Source: Phocoena phocoena
Taxonomy: Eukaryota; Chordata; Mammalia; Artiodactyla; Phocoenidae
Assembly (NCBI RefSeq): GCF_963924675.1
Contig: NC_089222.1
Span: forward strand, 4,222,501 to 4,286,500
Direction of reading: 5' to 3'
DNA length: 64,000 nucleotides
Part shown: one piece after another, positions 46,387 through 56,660 of the stretch
Position numbering within the stretch: position 1 is the first letter of the stretch
Layout of the letters: the number at the start of each line of letters is the position of its first letter
Program-made: the position numbers and the translations under genes
Notes under the pieces: model-generated
Databases searched by the model: none
Told to the model about the DNA's origin: nothing
What the model saw: only the letters and a program-made list of their open reading frames with translations

Positions 46387-46403
46387 CCATAAGGCATCTT
46401 TTA

Positions 46404-46815
46404 GAGAAGGATCCGCATACAAGTTGCAGAGCATGCTAGCAGCTGCAGCCTAGTCTAAACCAACCCCCACACGAGCCGACCTAGGAGGCAGAGTATCTTC
46501 ACTTTGCCGTAGGTTGGAGAGAACTAGAGTGGGCAGGCAGTGTGACGGGCTGAGAAGCAGACCTCATGAAGCCCTTCATGATCACAGACTCCTGGGACAG
46601 AGGTCACCAGAGCTACACCTTCAAGCCAAGTGTCAAATACAAACAAGCAAGCAGATAAAAGGAAAGAAATTACGAGAAATATTCCCCTCATCCCAGAAAG
46701 CAGCAATACCAGTCACAAAGCAAAAGGTTAGGAGTTTCCAGGATAAACCAGACTCCTGTAGACATTAAGATGACTGAGATTATAGAAACTCCCCCAAATC
46801 CCCAAGCTGTCCCTG
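46404..46815. other. Unassigned non-coding sequence
   Basis: I recognise nothing. Confidence 0.5.
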
Positions 46816-46836
46816 GGGTCTGTGTATGTGTATGTG

Positions 46837-46873
<37 letters not shown>

Positions 46874-47122
46874 TATGATGTGTGTGTATATGCAGGGTGT
46901 GTGGTGTGTAGGTGTGTGTGGTGTATGTATATGTGTGTGTATGCTGTGTGTATGCAGGGTGTGCATGTGTGGTGAGCGTGTATGCAGGGTGTGTGGTGTG
47001 TATGGTGTGTGTATATGTGTGTGTATGGTGTGTGTATGCAGGGTGTGTGTGTATGCGGTGTGCATGTGTGGTGTGTGTATGTGTGTATGCGGGGTGTGTG
47101 GTGCATGTGGTGTGTGTGTACA
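46816..47122. repeat. TG-rich minisatellite with higher-order periodicity
   Basis: After a (TG)n run at 46840-46871, TG-rich sequence is punctuated by TATGCAGGGTGTG or TATGCGGGGTGTG words at 46889, 46951, 46981, 47035 and 47086. TATGCNGGGTGTGTGGTG recurs at 46889, 46981 and 47086, a period of about 92-105 bp. The 140-codon plus frame and 166-codon minus frame (Cys/Val- and His/Thr-rich) exist only because the repeat lacks stops. Confidence 0.95.
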
Positions 47123-47257
47123 GTTTTGCACATCCTTTCTTCGGTGGAATGTTCTGATCCTCACTTCCCAGATGACCCCGCCCCCCAAGTAGGCCCTACT
47201 CTCTGATAGGGCTGGGGAAGAATTCCAGGGTGGAGAAAATACTGATTTTGTCTCATG

Positions 47258-48020
47258 AAATCTCTGTTCCCCACCTTGTTGTCTTTTTTGGCCTCACTCC
47301 TAAATGCTTCAATGTGTACTTCCTAAGAACAAAAATAGTGTCTTACATAACCCAGTTATCAAACCCAGGAAATTCAACATTGATATAAATACTATTATCT
47401 AATCAACATTCCATATTCAAAATTTATCAATTGTCCAGTAATGTTCTCGGTAGCAATTTTTTCCCAGTTGGGCTTTGCTCCACAATATTCTGTTGCATTT
47501 AGTTGTCATGTCTCCTTACAATGAAACAGGTCCTCAGCCTTTCTTTGTGTTTCTTGATGTTTGGAGGATACAGGCCAATTCTTTCATAGAATTGGATTTC
47601 TGATGTTTCCTCAATGTTAGATTCAGGTGATACCTTTTTGGAAGGAAAACCACAATAGTGACCTTGTGTCCTTCTCAGAACACATGAGGTCAGTTTATTC
47701 CACTAGTGGTGATGTTGGTTTTGATCGCTTAGTTAAAGTGCTCTCTGCCAGGTTCCCCCCCGGGCCCCCCCGCCAACCATAAGGTTACTACTTTCCTCTT
47801 TGGAATTAGCATGTTATTTGGGAGGAAGTATCTTGAGACTATACAAAGACCATTTCCTCCTTAAATTTTTCCCCACTAGTTTTAACATCCATTGATGGTT
47901 TTCTAACTCCGTTGTTCCTTCTGTATTTATTAGTTGGCGTTCTACTCTGCGGAAGAACTTTTACTTCTCTTCCATTTATGCATTCACAGATTTATGTATA
48001 TCAGTGTGGACTTATGGAGA
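47258..48020 (-). mobile_element. Ancient L1 3' region, antisense
   Basis: CACCTTGTTGTCTTTTTTGG, TGATATAAATACTATTATCT, GTTGCATTTAGTTGTCATGT, CTAGTTTTAACATCCATTGA and GGCGTTCTACTCTGC in order match an old L1 3' UTR in reverse. A C-rich expansion, CCCCCCCGGGCCCCCCCGCC, lies near 47755-47774. Confidence 0.75.
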
Positions 48021-48797
48021 AACCCGTCCCCCTTTGATCTTGAGCCTTCTGTGGTCTCTTGCATCCAGAATCTCTGAAAACCAGCCTGAGCATCCAGAGC
48101 TGGGAGCTGCCTGGGGTGGTTCCACCGGAGGTGGATGCACAGGAAGTCTTCACAGCCCCAGGGGGTTCGTAATCTTGGTTCCAAACCAAGGTCTCTATTT
48201 AACCTGGAAGTTTGGCTTTCTTCACTTTTACTCGCAGGTTGACGCTGAAACCCCTTCTCTGAGAGCAGAAACCCAGATAGAACACAGCCATGCTCTCTTC
48301 TCCTCTTCCATTCAGGCTCCCTTCTCTCCCCTCCAGTGTGTCTGTTCCAAAGCAGTAGTAAATGTCTCAGCCTAAGGACTGGAAAAGGCCCCAAGGTGTC
48401 TAAAAGTTTACCTTCCCATTAGAGACCAGAAAACGCAATGGGTAGGCCCTAGTGACCCTTTATGCCTCCTGTTTCTCCAAAGTAAACGAGTTTCTATCCA
48501 TTTTGTGATAGCATCTGAAATTCCTTTAACACTCTTTATTTAGCAACTTTAATTGAGGGCAAGGGCGTAAGACTGCCAGCCGTAGGTGGTGCCCCATCCA
48601 CATTACTAAGAAACTGTTTTTAAAATTTTAGCAGAGTTTAGTGAGGGATTGGGGTAGCTTGGTTGCCAAAGTCTCAGTATTTACAATTTGCTTCACGGAC
48701 TTGCTTTATTCGATTTTGTTTTAGTTAAGTTAAGGAATAAAAAAGCAAATTTCTTAATTGGTTAAGTGGCTTGCTAGTAACAAGATTTTATAGGAGT
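48021..48797. other. Unassigned non-coding sequence
   Basis: Two overlapping opposite-strand frames of 123 codons (48004-48375, plus) and 136 codons (47984-48394, minus) lie here. I recognise neither. They include the end of the L1 relic and lack any sign of splice or polyadenylation context, so I treat them as chance. Confidence 0.45.
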
Positions 48798-49527
48798 TTT
48801 TTTCTTTTTATTTTGTATTGGAGTATAGTTGATTAACAGTATAGTATAGTTGTGTTAGTTTCAGGTGTACAACAGAGTGATTCAGTTATACATATACGTG
48901 TATCTGTTTTTTTTTTCAAACTCTTTTCCCATTTAGGTTGTTACAGAATATTGAGCAGAGTTCCCTGCGTCACAGAGTAGGTCCTTCTTGGTTATCCATT
49001 TTAAATATAGGATGAGTACATGTCAATCCGAAACTCCCTCACCCTTACCCCCTGGTAACCGTAAGTTTGTTCTCTCAGTCTGTGAGTCTGTTTCTGTTTT
49101 GTAAATAAGTACATTTGCATCAGTTTTTTTTTAGATTCCGTTTATAAGTGATATCATATGATATTTGTCTTTCTCTGTCTGACTTACTTCACTCAGTATG
49201 ACAATCTCTAGGTCCATCCATGTTGCTGCAAATGGCATTATTTCATTCTTTTTTATGGCTGAGTACTATTCCGTTGTATACATGTACCACATCTTCTTTA
49301 TCCATTCCTCTGTCGATGGACATTTAGGCTGTTGCCATGTCTTGGTGATTGTAAACAGTGCTGCAATGAACATTGGGGTGTATGTATCCCTTCAGACCAT
49401 GTTTTTCTCTGGATATATGCCCAGGAGTGGGATTGCTGGATCATATGGTAGGTGGGATGTAAATTGGTGCAGCCACTGTGGAGAACAGTATGGAGGTTCC
49501 TTAAAAAAGTAAAATTAGAGCTACCAT
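48798..49527 (-). mobile_element. L1 with 5' inversion (twin priming), antisense
   Basis: Positions 48798-49450 read as L1 3' UTR and ORF2 in reverse, up to the complement of TACCATATGATCC. Positions 49451-49527 then read ORF2 in the sense direction (GATGTAAATTGGTGCAGCCA to GAGCTACCAT), the segment just upstream in the normal element. TAGGAGT with partly matching T-rich continuations is the likely target duplication at 48791-48797 and 49528-49534. Confidence 0.93.
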
Positions 49528-49534
49528 TAGGAGT

Positions 49535-50300
49535 CTTCTTTCTGACTGTATGGAAGTATCCATCAGATATACAAAGTCAGAGAAACAAATGATAAAACAG
49601 ATTAACCTATCTTTTTCCTCCCTGAATCTGCCAGTGCGACAATAAGCCTTTGGCGGTATCCTATACTGACCTGGTATGCCGGCTAAACTAATTGTGACTA
49701 TCCTTTGGTCCCAGCTGGAGGACAGTAGCCTCACTTCGTTGTACTGCCTTCATTCCCTTTCAAATAGCTGTAGAGATTACTCTATTTCTCACTGTCGCCA
49801 GCTGGGTGCCAGTAGTTGCTGTAGGGCTGGGGAACTATGCCAAAGGGAACTCATTCATGTGTGTGACATTTACGTTAACTGAGTGGGCTTTCAGATCGGT
49901 CATCTAAACCTTTAATGTTATTTATAAGCTACAGTATTAAACTCGTCCACACAACCCACATGAAAAAAATATATATCAGAAAAAGAGGTTTTCTTAAGTT
50001 GGTCTTCCTTCATGCAAATATGTTCAGAGGGTAAGAGCCCATGTTTAATTCTTCTTTTTCTTTGCATAAGATTTTTCTTTTTCTTTGCATAAGATTCACT
50101 GAGGCGTCCAGTCTTCCTGTTCTCTGTGTTAAGTTAGAAATTTAACTGCTTAAGTTGTCATTAAAAAGAAAGTGGACAAAGTTTCCAGATATTTATGAGT
50201 CAGCAAATGAACAAACTAGAATTTATAAAGAAACGCATCATTACATTTTTCACAATAGCTTTCATCTAGCTGTAAACGCAGTCCATGCGTACAGTGGAAA
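49535..50300. other. Unassigned sequence with a 23-bp tandem duplication
   Basis: TTCTTTTTCTTTGCATAAGA followed by TT occurs at about 50052-50073 and again at about 50075-50096. I recognise nothing else. Confidence 0.5.
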
Positions 50301-50305
50301 TTTTG

Positions 50306-50372
50306 AAAAAAAAGATAATAAATAAGAGATAAATAAAAAGAGATAAATAATAAATAAGAGTTAAAAAAAGAT
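50306..50372. repeat. A-rich AAATAAGAGAT-type tract
   Basis: Repeated GATAAATAA and AAATAAGAG words over about 65 bp. Confidence 0.85.
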
Positions 50373-50419
50373 ATTTAATATTCACTCTTGATTTCACTAG
50401 CTAGTGTTATAGATCCTCA

Positions 50420-50750
50420 ACATTTTGGAGTGTTTCTTCCAAATCTTTTTCTATGCAAATATAATACATATATGCTTTAAAATGGTCAAATTCATATTTT
50501 GTATGTGTAGTTTTTCAACCTGCTTTTTGCATTTAACGTTTTATTGTGGTTATTTCTCACACTGTGATTTGTATTAGTTTTAATGGCTGCCCAATTACTT
50601 TTTAAAAGTCTTCCCCGCAGTTTGGGACTTAGAGACTGCTCTGACGTCATGCTTCTAAGGCAAATATACTTCTGTAGACATCTGTGCATGTAACTCTTAG
50701 TTTGCATTTTTGGTTATTTCCTTGGCAGCATCCATGCTCTCTTGGGGCTA
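50420..50750 (-). mobile_element. Ancient L1 relic, antisense
   Basis: TGCTTTTTGCATTTAACGTT, GTTTTAATGGCTGCCCAATT and TTTTTGGTTATTTCCTTGG follow an ancient L1 ORF2/3' UTR in reverse. Heavily diverged. Confidence 0.5.
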
Positions 50751-51832
50751 AAGCAGAAACCAAGCCCAGGCTCCCCGTCCTAGGAAAGAATTGATCCATT
50801 TCAGCCCTGTTAAATTCCTCATGATCCTTTTCTGCTAAAGGAAAGACAAGTCATGTTCACATCCCTCTTTACCCACAACCTGTCCTCACAAAAACAACAT
50901 TACCAAAGTGGACCATGGTGCTTGGCCCAAAACATATTTTTCTTTCTTTGGGCGTGGAAGATAAGCCAAGATGGCAACTTGCCCAAAAGTGATCCAAGAA
51001 CCTTTTGTAGGGAAAGTTTTGTTCGATAGGACCTGAGAGGATGTTTTAAAATAAAAGTTTTATTAAGGCGAAATGTGTTCCTGGGTTAGAAAGATAAGGT
51101 TTCTTCTCACATGCCTGGACTAGCTCCTTCCAACATGTTTGCTCGTTCTCCTGTAGACACACAACTTCAGTGACCTGAGAAAGACTTTACACCCTGAAAA
51201 GAAAGATAAAGGAAACTCAAGAACATGAACTCCTTTATCACAGAGATGCACAGAGATGCTCACACCATTCTTCATTGTCAACTGTAGAACCCTTTGTTCC
51301 TCTTTCAAAAGTGTCTTTGTGTTTCTTGGAATGAGCTGGCTCTCTCTCTCCCAGCTGTCGGAAATGCAAGAGAACTTCATGGAAAGCAAGAGTGTATATT
51401 GTTCCCGAAAAGGTTAGAGGTGAGCTCCCGTCACATGGTCACTGTCACCATCTGCTCTCGCCGCAGACATTTTTGCAGTGATGGGACCACAAGTGTTTCT
51501 CTTACAGGTATTGAAGTTCCTGTTCCCAGAAAAGCAGGGTCTGGCAACTTGGGAGGCCCTTTCCTCTTGTGGCTCTGCCCTGACTGATTTACTATGTGAC
51601 TTTGAAAACGTTTTATGAGGGCTTGTTCTGGAAAAGATGATGACAGCTTATAAAGATACAAATACCATAATAAGTAAACATAAGTTATAAAGGATAAGAA
51701 AAACCAAGAAGCAAAGGAAAACAGGGATAGATACTAATAATGAGCTGGAGATTAGGTTAATATGCAAATATGTACTGTTGTACATTTAATAACTTTTTAC
51801 TGAGTGTCTAGTATTTGCCAGGAACTCTGAAA
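50751..51832. other. Unassigned non-coding sequence
   Basis: No recognised repeat. The frames at 51120-51661 overlap on both strands. Nothing identifies them as exons. Confidence 0.5.
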
Positions 51833-52070
51833 CACATTTTTCAAACTTAGTTGCAACACGTTAATGGTCCATGAAATCATTTAAGTGAGTAACCACCGTT
51901 TTTAACGGAATGGGATGTGAAGGGCTAGAATCGAATACAATAGAAAATATCAGAGGGCATTGCACAAAGGAAGGATATTATTTACAAAAATATAACTGTA
52001 CGCTGGGTCATGATACAAAGTGTATTTCTTACTGTAGCCGTAGTAAAAAGAAAATTTGAAAACCACTGAC
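51833..52070. repeat. Ancient DNA-transposon-like relic, family unassigned
   Basis: Begins near TTTTTCAAACTTAGTTGC and ends TTGAAAACCACTGACG, so the ends could be worn terminal inverted repeats of a hAT-type element. Internal words GGTCCATGAAATCATTTAAG and CAATAGAAAATATCAGAGGG recur in diverged form at 54296-54600. Confidence 0.5.
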
Positions 52071-52479
52071 GTGGGTATGCACAAATTTAGGGCTGAGTTT
52101 TCTAGAAGCCAATGGGAACAGGGAAACGTTATACCATTTTTGCTGCTCATTTCCTACAAGTATGCAGAAGGAAAAAATAATTTTTGCTATCCTTCACAAA
52201 GAGAAAAAATGAATGACATACTAAATAACCTCCTTACAGAAAACCCTGGTAATTTAAGGCTATTTCTTTCAGCCTCCCCTCTTCCTCCCCCCCATATAAA
52301 TAACAGCATCACTCTCTACAAGGTGTCTGAAATTTACCCTGATGTGTACTTTAGGTCCTATCACGCTCCTTACCGTGTATGTCAATGTTCTTATGAATGC
52401 TAAGTAGGAAACGGGTGATATTTCTTAAAGTTTTGTAAACAAAGTTATTTTTTGAAGCAAAATGTAGATACATTCCATT
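52071..52479. other. Unassigned non-coding sequence
   Basis: Contains a 115-codon plus-strand frame (52056-52403) that begins inside the preceding repeat. It resembles nothing I know and is probably chance. Confidence 0.45.
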
Positions 52480-52997
52480 AAAACATACAGTAAAATGCAT
52501 ACATCGGTTGTAGTAAAAATGATGGTTACTTACTAAGGTGGTTCCAGGGACCATTAATGTGTTGCAACTAAGTATATAAGTCATTAGCATACAGCTTGAT
52601 ACATTTTCACAAAATATAAACACCCATGTAACCACCATTTAGATCATGAAATGGAACAATTGACAGGAAGGAGAAACTCTCCACCTTCCCCCCTTCAGTC
52701 TCTATTCCAAAAGACTGAACTTTCCTGAGTTCTAAAACTACAGATTAATTTTGCTTTGTTTCGAACTTTACGTAAAGGGCTCATGTAGAATATATTCCTG
52801 TGTCTGACTTACTTTGCTCAATATTATGTTTGTGAGACATTCCATCAGTTGTGATTTATATATTTCATTGTGGGCATATATCCGTTGGTGAATAGTTTGT
52901 TTTCAGCTTTGGCTATGATGAGAAGTGCAGCTATGGACATTTTTGTACAGGTCTTTTGGTGAACATGTGTACACATTTCTGTTGAGTTTGAGGATGA
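52480..52997 (-). mobile_element. Old L1 3' region, antisense
   Basis: ACACCCATGTAACCACCATT, TAGATCATGAAATGGAACA, GTCTGACTTACTTTGCTCAA, GGCTATGATGAGAAGTGCAG and GGATGAAATTGCTGG run in L1 reverse order. Confidence 0.82.
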
Positions 52998-53004
52998 AAT
53001 TGCT

Positions 53005-53036
<32 letters not shown>
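52998..53036. repeat. (TA)n microsatellite
   Basis: About 17 uninterrupted TA repeats at the point where the L1 relic stops. Confidence 0.96.
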
Positions 53037-53039
<3 letters not shown>

Positions 53040-53184
53040 TCAGCATGAAGAGATATTATAGTGTCTCACGGCATGATCATACATGTGCATCCTTGGGCCT
53101 GGTGAAAATCTACCTGGAGATTCACCAGCGTTTCAGTAACTAGTACAAGCATACACGTGTCCTTTTCAATTCCTTTGTCTTATT

Positions 53185-53415
53185 TTTATTTTGGAAAATT
53201 TGGAAAATATAGGTAAGTATACAGAATAAAATTTAAATCACGATAACGCAGCCACCCAAAGATGACCACTTTCAGCAATTAATTGTATACCCTTTGAGCC
53301 CTTTGCCATTATAGATAACACTACGTGAACATCTTTTTCCCTGAGGCTTTGTATATATATATATCCATAATCATTTATTTAAGATAAATTCTGGGAAGAA
53401 GAAATGCTGAATAAA
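53185..53415 (-). mobile_element. Ancient L1 relic, antisense
   Basis: TTTTGGAAAATTTGGAAAAT, GCAGCCACCCAAAGATGACC, GTGAACATCTTTTTCCCTG and AGATAAATTCTGGGAAGAAG, then AAATGCTGAATAAAGG follow an ancient L1 in reverse. Confidence 0.65.
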
Positions 53416-53611
53416 GGACGTGGGAAACCTCAGGCTTTGATACACTCACTAATGTTTTACTAGTTGGATGAGTAGGGGTGTGGGGAAGGGCACACAGAAA
53501 GCAGATGAATGTCAAAGAAGCCACAGGTAAGAAAGAATATACTAGCACCAGAGGACTGGCAAGAAAGCCTCCAAAGATTCTCTGCTATGAGGATTCTGTA
53601 GTACCTGTTCA
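53416..53611. other. Unassigned non-coding sequence
   Basis: I recognise nothing. Confidence 0.5.
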
Positions 53612-53990
53612 TTTTTTTTTTTTCTTTTAGAAAGAGGAAATAGTTTTTAATTCTTTAAGAAATAGCTTTCTTTTGGTAGGTACCACTGAATTTGGAGCTA
53701 TATAGCCTTTTACTGTTTGTTTTTAGTTATCTGTGTTGCTCCAATTCCAATTGTGTGCACTCGGTCAAAAGAATCATTGCAAAGTTCTCTCTGGTCTGTA
53801 ATCAGACGAACAGCCTCAACGCCCGATTCTGCTGTTGCTCCGTCGTGGGTAGTGGTTTCCCTGCCGTGCTTTGTTTGCAGATCCCCCGGAGGTGGTTCTT
53901 CAGAGGGATGAATGGCACCTTTGTTCAAAGGGGCCAGGAGAGAGAATCATCTAATTCTACCAAAGACAGGAGACAGTAAAGCGATCCTGC
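53612..53990 (-). pseudogene. Possible processed retrocopy, parent unknown
   Basis: On the minus strand, a stop-free run of about 78 codons ends at a TAA near 53710. It contains EAVRLITDQRELCND and VHTIGIGATQITK-type wording. About 60 bases further is an ATTAAA hexamer (53646-53651), and about 18 bases later a 17-base A-rich tail (53612-53628). That is the layout of a retrotransposed mRNA 3' end. I do not recognise the protein, the 5' limit is unclear, no target duplication was found, and the opposite strand is also open for 95 codons. It could be a chance frame beside an A-rich tract. Confidence 0.3.
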
Positions 53991-54295
53991 ATTTCCATTG
54001 CTCTTGGAAAAAGAACAGTAAATGACAGCAAAATTGAATAACGAGATACTTGCGCGGTATAAATGACCCAGCGGAAGAGATGTGATGAGAAGGAGGGTGA
54101 GGATTTGATCTCTGCCTTTCAGTTTTCAGTCATTGTCAACCACGAAGTACAAAAATTGGCTCAGCAAAACTTAGTTTCATCCAGGATACTAGACGGAGAG
54201 CCAAGGGATTTTTTTGTCTGCTAAGTTGCCCAGGATTAATTTTTTGTGGATATGTTTACATTGGTGAATAAAGTCAGAGCACTTTATTTTGCTAC
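53991..54295. other. Unassigned non-coding sequence
   Basis: I recognise nothing. If the retrocopy is real, its 5' part may lie here. Confidence 0.45.
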
Positions 54296-54600
54296 GGTTG
54301 TGCTTTTCAAACTGTGGGTTGGGTCCTATTCGTGGGTAATGAAATCAATTTCACAGGTTATTACTAACTTTTCTTTAATGAAATAGTATATAAAAAAGAA
54401 TAGAATAGCATAGTGTTGAATGGAATAGAAAATATCCAAGTACATCACATAAGCAAGAGTACTACTATCTTATGGGACTTACATTTTAGTTAGCTATACA
54501 TACACACATCTAAATATATGGGCATGTGTTATAGATTAAAACAAACTTCTCGTTATGGGTCATGGTCAAATAATGACTGCTAGGAATTTTTTACATTAGA
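54296..54600. repeat. Ancient DNA-transposon-like relic, family unassigned
   Basis: TTTTCAAACTGTGGGTTGGG, GAAATCAATTTCACAGGTTA and TGGAATAGAAAATATCCAAG, then GTTATGGGTCATGG. It shares wording and order with 51833-52070 and resembles a mammal-wide hAT-type family whose name I cannot give with confidence. Confidence 0.5.
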
Positions 54601-55623
54601 GATTTTTTTTCTTCTCTTTTTTCTGGGAATATTTTTGTATATACACAATTTTCCAAAAGTTGTTTCTTTGGAATTGAACAGATCAAACTTTGGGGTTTGG
54701 GGTTGAGGGGACCAGGAAACATCTTCGTGTTAATATAGACAACAGTTACCTTCTTGTTGATCCAAAGTACAAGTAGAAAAAACCTGGCTTATCTGAATCT
54801 GTCTTTATTATGGTCCTATATAGAAGGCAACTCTAATAATGACACCTCTTTTCCAATGTCAGATGGAAAACACCCAAGGTTAGAAAACTGTCATGGTGGC
54901 ATTCAAATACCAACCCAAGGGTCAACATATTAATACTCTGAGAAAAGGATGGCTCATGGTAACACGATATACCTACTTGCCGGTGATTGGAGTTAAGAGT
55001 TTACCAAACAGTGAAGTCCCTAGTAGCTGATTATGATGACATGTGCTGATTTTAAACATTTACTATGATCATTCAATAATAGAGTAAATTTTCATGTATG
55101 CAAAACTTTTCCCCCTAAATCAGCTTCATTCAGATCTGTATTTAATTGCTTTGAGTTAACATTAAGCGGACTCACAAACTTGGGTAAGATCTAGCAGGTG
55201 GCCCAATTGTATGTAAGTTTCCCATGTGTGGGAAATACGCATTTAAGTATGTGTATACAGATCATACGAGTATATAATACCTTATGCTAAGTGATCCATT
55301 CACTGGTACTTCATCCTTATGAAACCAAACAACGGTCAATACAATAAATAAAAACAGTCACTCTAGAAAGCAGTCACTCTAGTGGCTGCCTGAGGAGCTG
55401 TTTCAGAGGGGTTTGGAGATTGGGTTTGGACTCAGCAGTAAGGAAAGATTGCGTTTGATTAGTAATATCTGTGATGACATGGAAAGGGGACAGTGGTGAT
55501 ATACGTGCCATGTGTTTATCTTGGAACTTTTCAATTGAGTGACTCTTTACGGTATCTTGGAAACATGAGTTGCTTCCTCCATTTCATAGGGGAAAGAAAG
55601 GAATAGCAGATGGAGGTGGCCCA
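54601..55623. other. Unassigned non-coding sequence
   Basis: CAGTCACTCTAG is duplicated at about 55354-55382. I recognise nothing else. Confidence 0.5.
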
Positions 55624-55638
55624 GAATTAAACCTTTTG

Positions 55639-55755
55639 TTTATTTTTTTCTGTACCCTTTTTTAAAAATCGAGGTATAGTTGATCTGCAATATTATATCA
55701 GTTTCAGGTGTACAACACAGTGATTCAATATTTGTATACATTGTACTTCATTTAC
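55639..55755 (-). mobile_element. Very short L1 3' end, antisense
   Basis: Only 117 bp: TCGAGGTATAGTTGATCTGC, then AGTTTCAGGTGTACAACACA. The duplication AGAATTAAACCTTTT / AGAATTAAAGCTTTT flanks it at 55624-55638 and 55756-55770, with one mismatch. Confidence 0.9.
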
Positions 55756-55789
55756 AGAATTAAAGCTTTTAGTATCTCTTGATCTTGTT

Positions 55790-56249
55790 TCATTTCTGTT
55801 CATATTTATCTAGATTATTTTAGATAGTGTCTTACAGATGTTCGTGTCTGTTTACCCCTCTCCATTCCCATTGCCACGGTTACATTTTTGATCCTCATTA
55901 TAATAGTTAGTAGAGGAGCTCTCTAGATGACTGTCCTGCTTCTAGTGTTCACAGTGTTGGATGGGGTCAAGCGTCACGGGCTCCACTGAAAACCATGTGA
56001 AAGCTCTGTCCCATCTCTCAGAAAACTGAACACTTGCACAGACTCCTGCCAATGTGTTCAGGAGGGTCGTGAGGTCTACGCTTAATTACAGATGCCTAGT
56101 CTGGTTCTCTCCCTCCCATCTACCCCTCACGTGTTTATCAGAGTAATGTTTCTAACACACACTTTGGATCGTATTACTGTCTTCTCAGAACCGATTCATT
56201 TCCCGTTGCCTTCAGGACAGAAAGAAGTCCAATCTGCTTAGATGGGTCT
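55790..56249 (+). repeat. L2 LINE relic, sense (left part)
   Basis: CTCCATTCCCATTGCCACGG, TGACTGTCCTGCTTCTAGTG, AGAGTAATGTTTCTAACACA, CCGTTGCCTTCAGGACAGAA and AAGTCCAATCTGCTTAGATG follow the L2 3' region in the sense direction. Confidence 0.7.
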
Positions 56250-56260
56250 CCAAACTCTTT

Positions 56261-56405
56261 TTTTTTTACCAAAATATATTTGGCGTATTACATTGTGGAA
56301 TGTCTATAACATGTTACACTGGCACATTTATATATAGTAAGATAATTGCCATTGTAGGGACAATGAGCACCTCTGTTATGTCACATAGTTTTCTTTTCAG
56401 GGGCC
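56261..56405 (-). mobile_element. Short L1 3' end inserted in L2, antisense
   Basis: Poly(T), then ACACTGGCACATTTATATAT, AAGATAATTGCCATTGTAGG and CACCTCTGTTATGTCACAT. The target duplication CCAAACTCTTT / CCCAACTCTTT is at 56250-56260 and 56406-56416. The L2 wording resumes on the right. Confidence 0.82.
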
Positions 56406-56416
56406 CCAACTCTTTC

Positions 56417-56660
56417 AAGCTCTCACCTTTGTAGCCTCCTTGCCCCCCTCTTCTCCCCTGCACCTTCCTCCCAAATACACAACCTCTAAACCTAACCAGA
56501 ACACTTGGTCTTTCCCTCCATGGTTCCTGCACTTTGCTCGCACGGGTGCTGCTACCTGAATATCCTTTCCCACCTATTCAGGCCCTTTCTAACCTTCAAG
56601 CCCAGTGTCTGTTCTCACTCTCCGTTATTTCTGCGGACAGAGCTCTCAGCGCCGATGAGT
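56417..56660 (+). repeat. L2 LINE relic, sense (right part)
   Basis: CATGGTTCCTGCACTTTGCT, CTGAATATCCTTTCCCACC and CTAACCTTCAAGCCCAGTGT match the L2 region that follows the left part. The intervening L1 splits one element. Confidence 0.65.

Noticed and set aside
46057..46453. Frames of 86-111 codons on both strands with Arg/Pro/Gly-rich peptides
   Set aside because: They are the CHR SINE body. Near-identical peptides recur at every SINE of the same type (for example 34967-35222, 43548-43830, 59276-59632).
46688..47192. 166-codon (minus) and 140-codon (plus) open frames, His/Thr- and Cys/Val-rich
   Set aside because: Pure consequence of a TG-rich repeat without stop codons. No domain, and open on both strands.
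47984..48394. 136-codon minus and 123-codon plus frames
   Set aside because: Overlap each other on opposite strands and start or end in an L1 relic. No recognisable protein.
52056..52403. 115-codon plus-strand frame
   Set aside because: Starts inside an ancient repeat, resembles nothing, and has no supporting signals.
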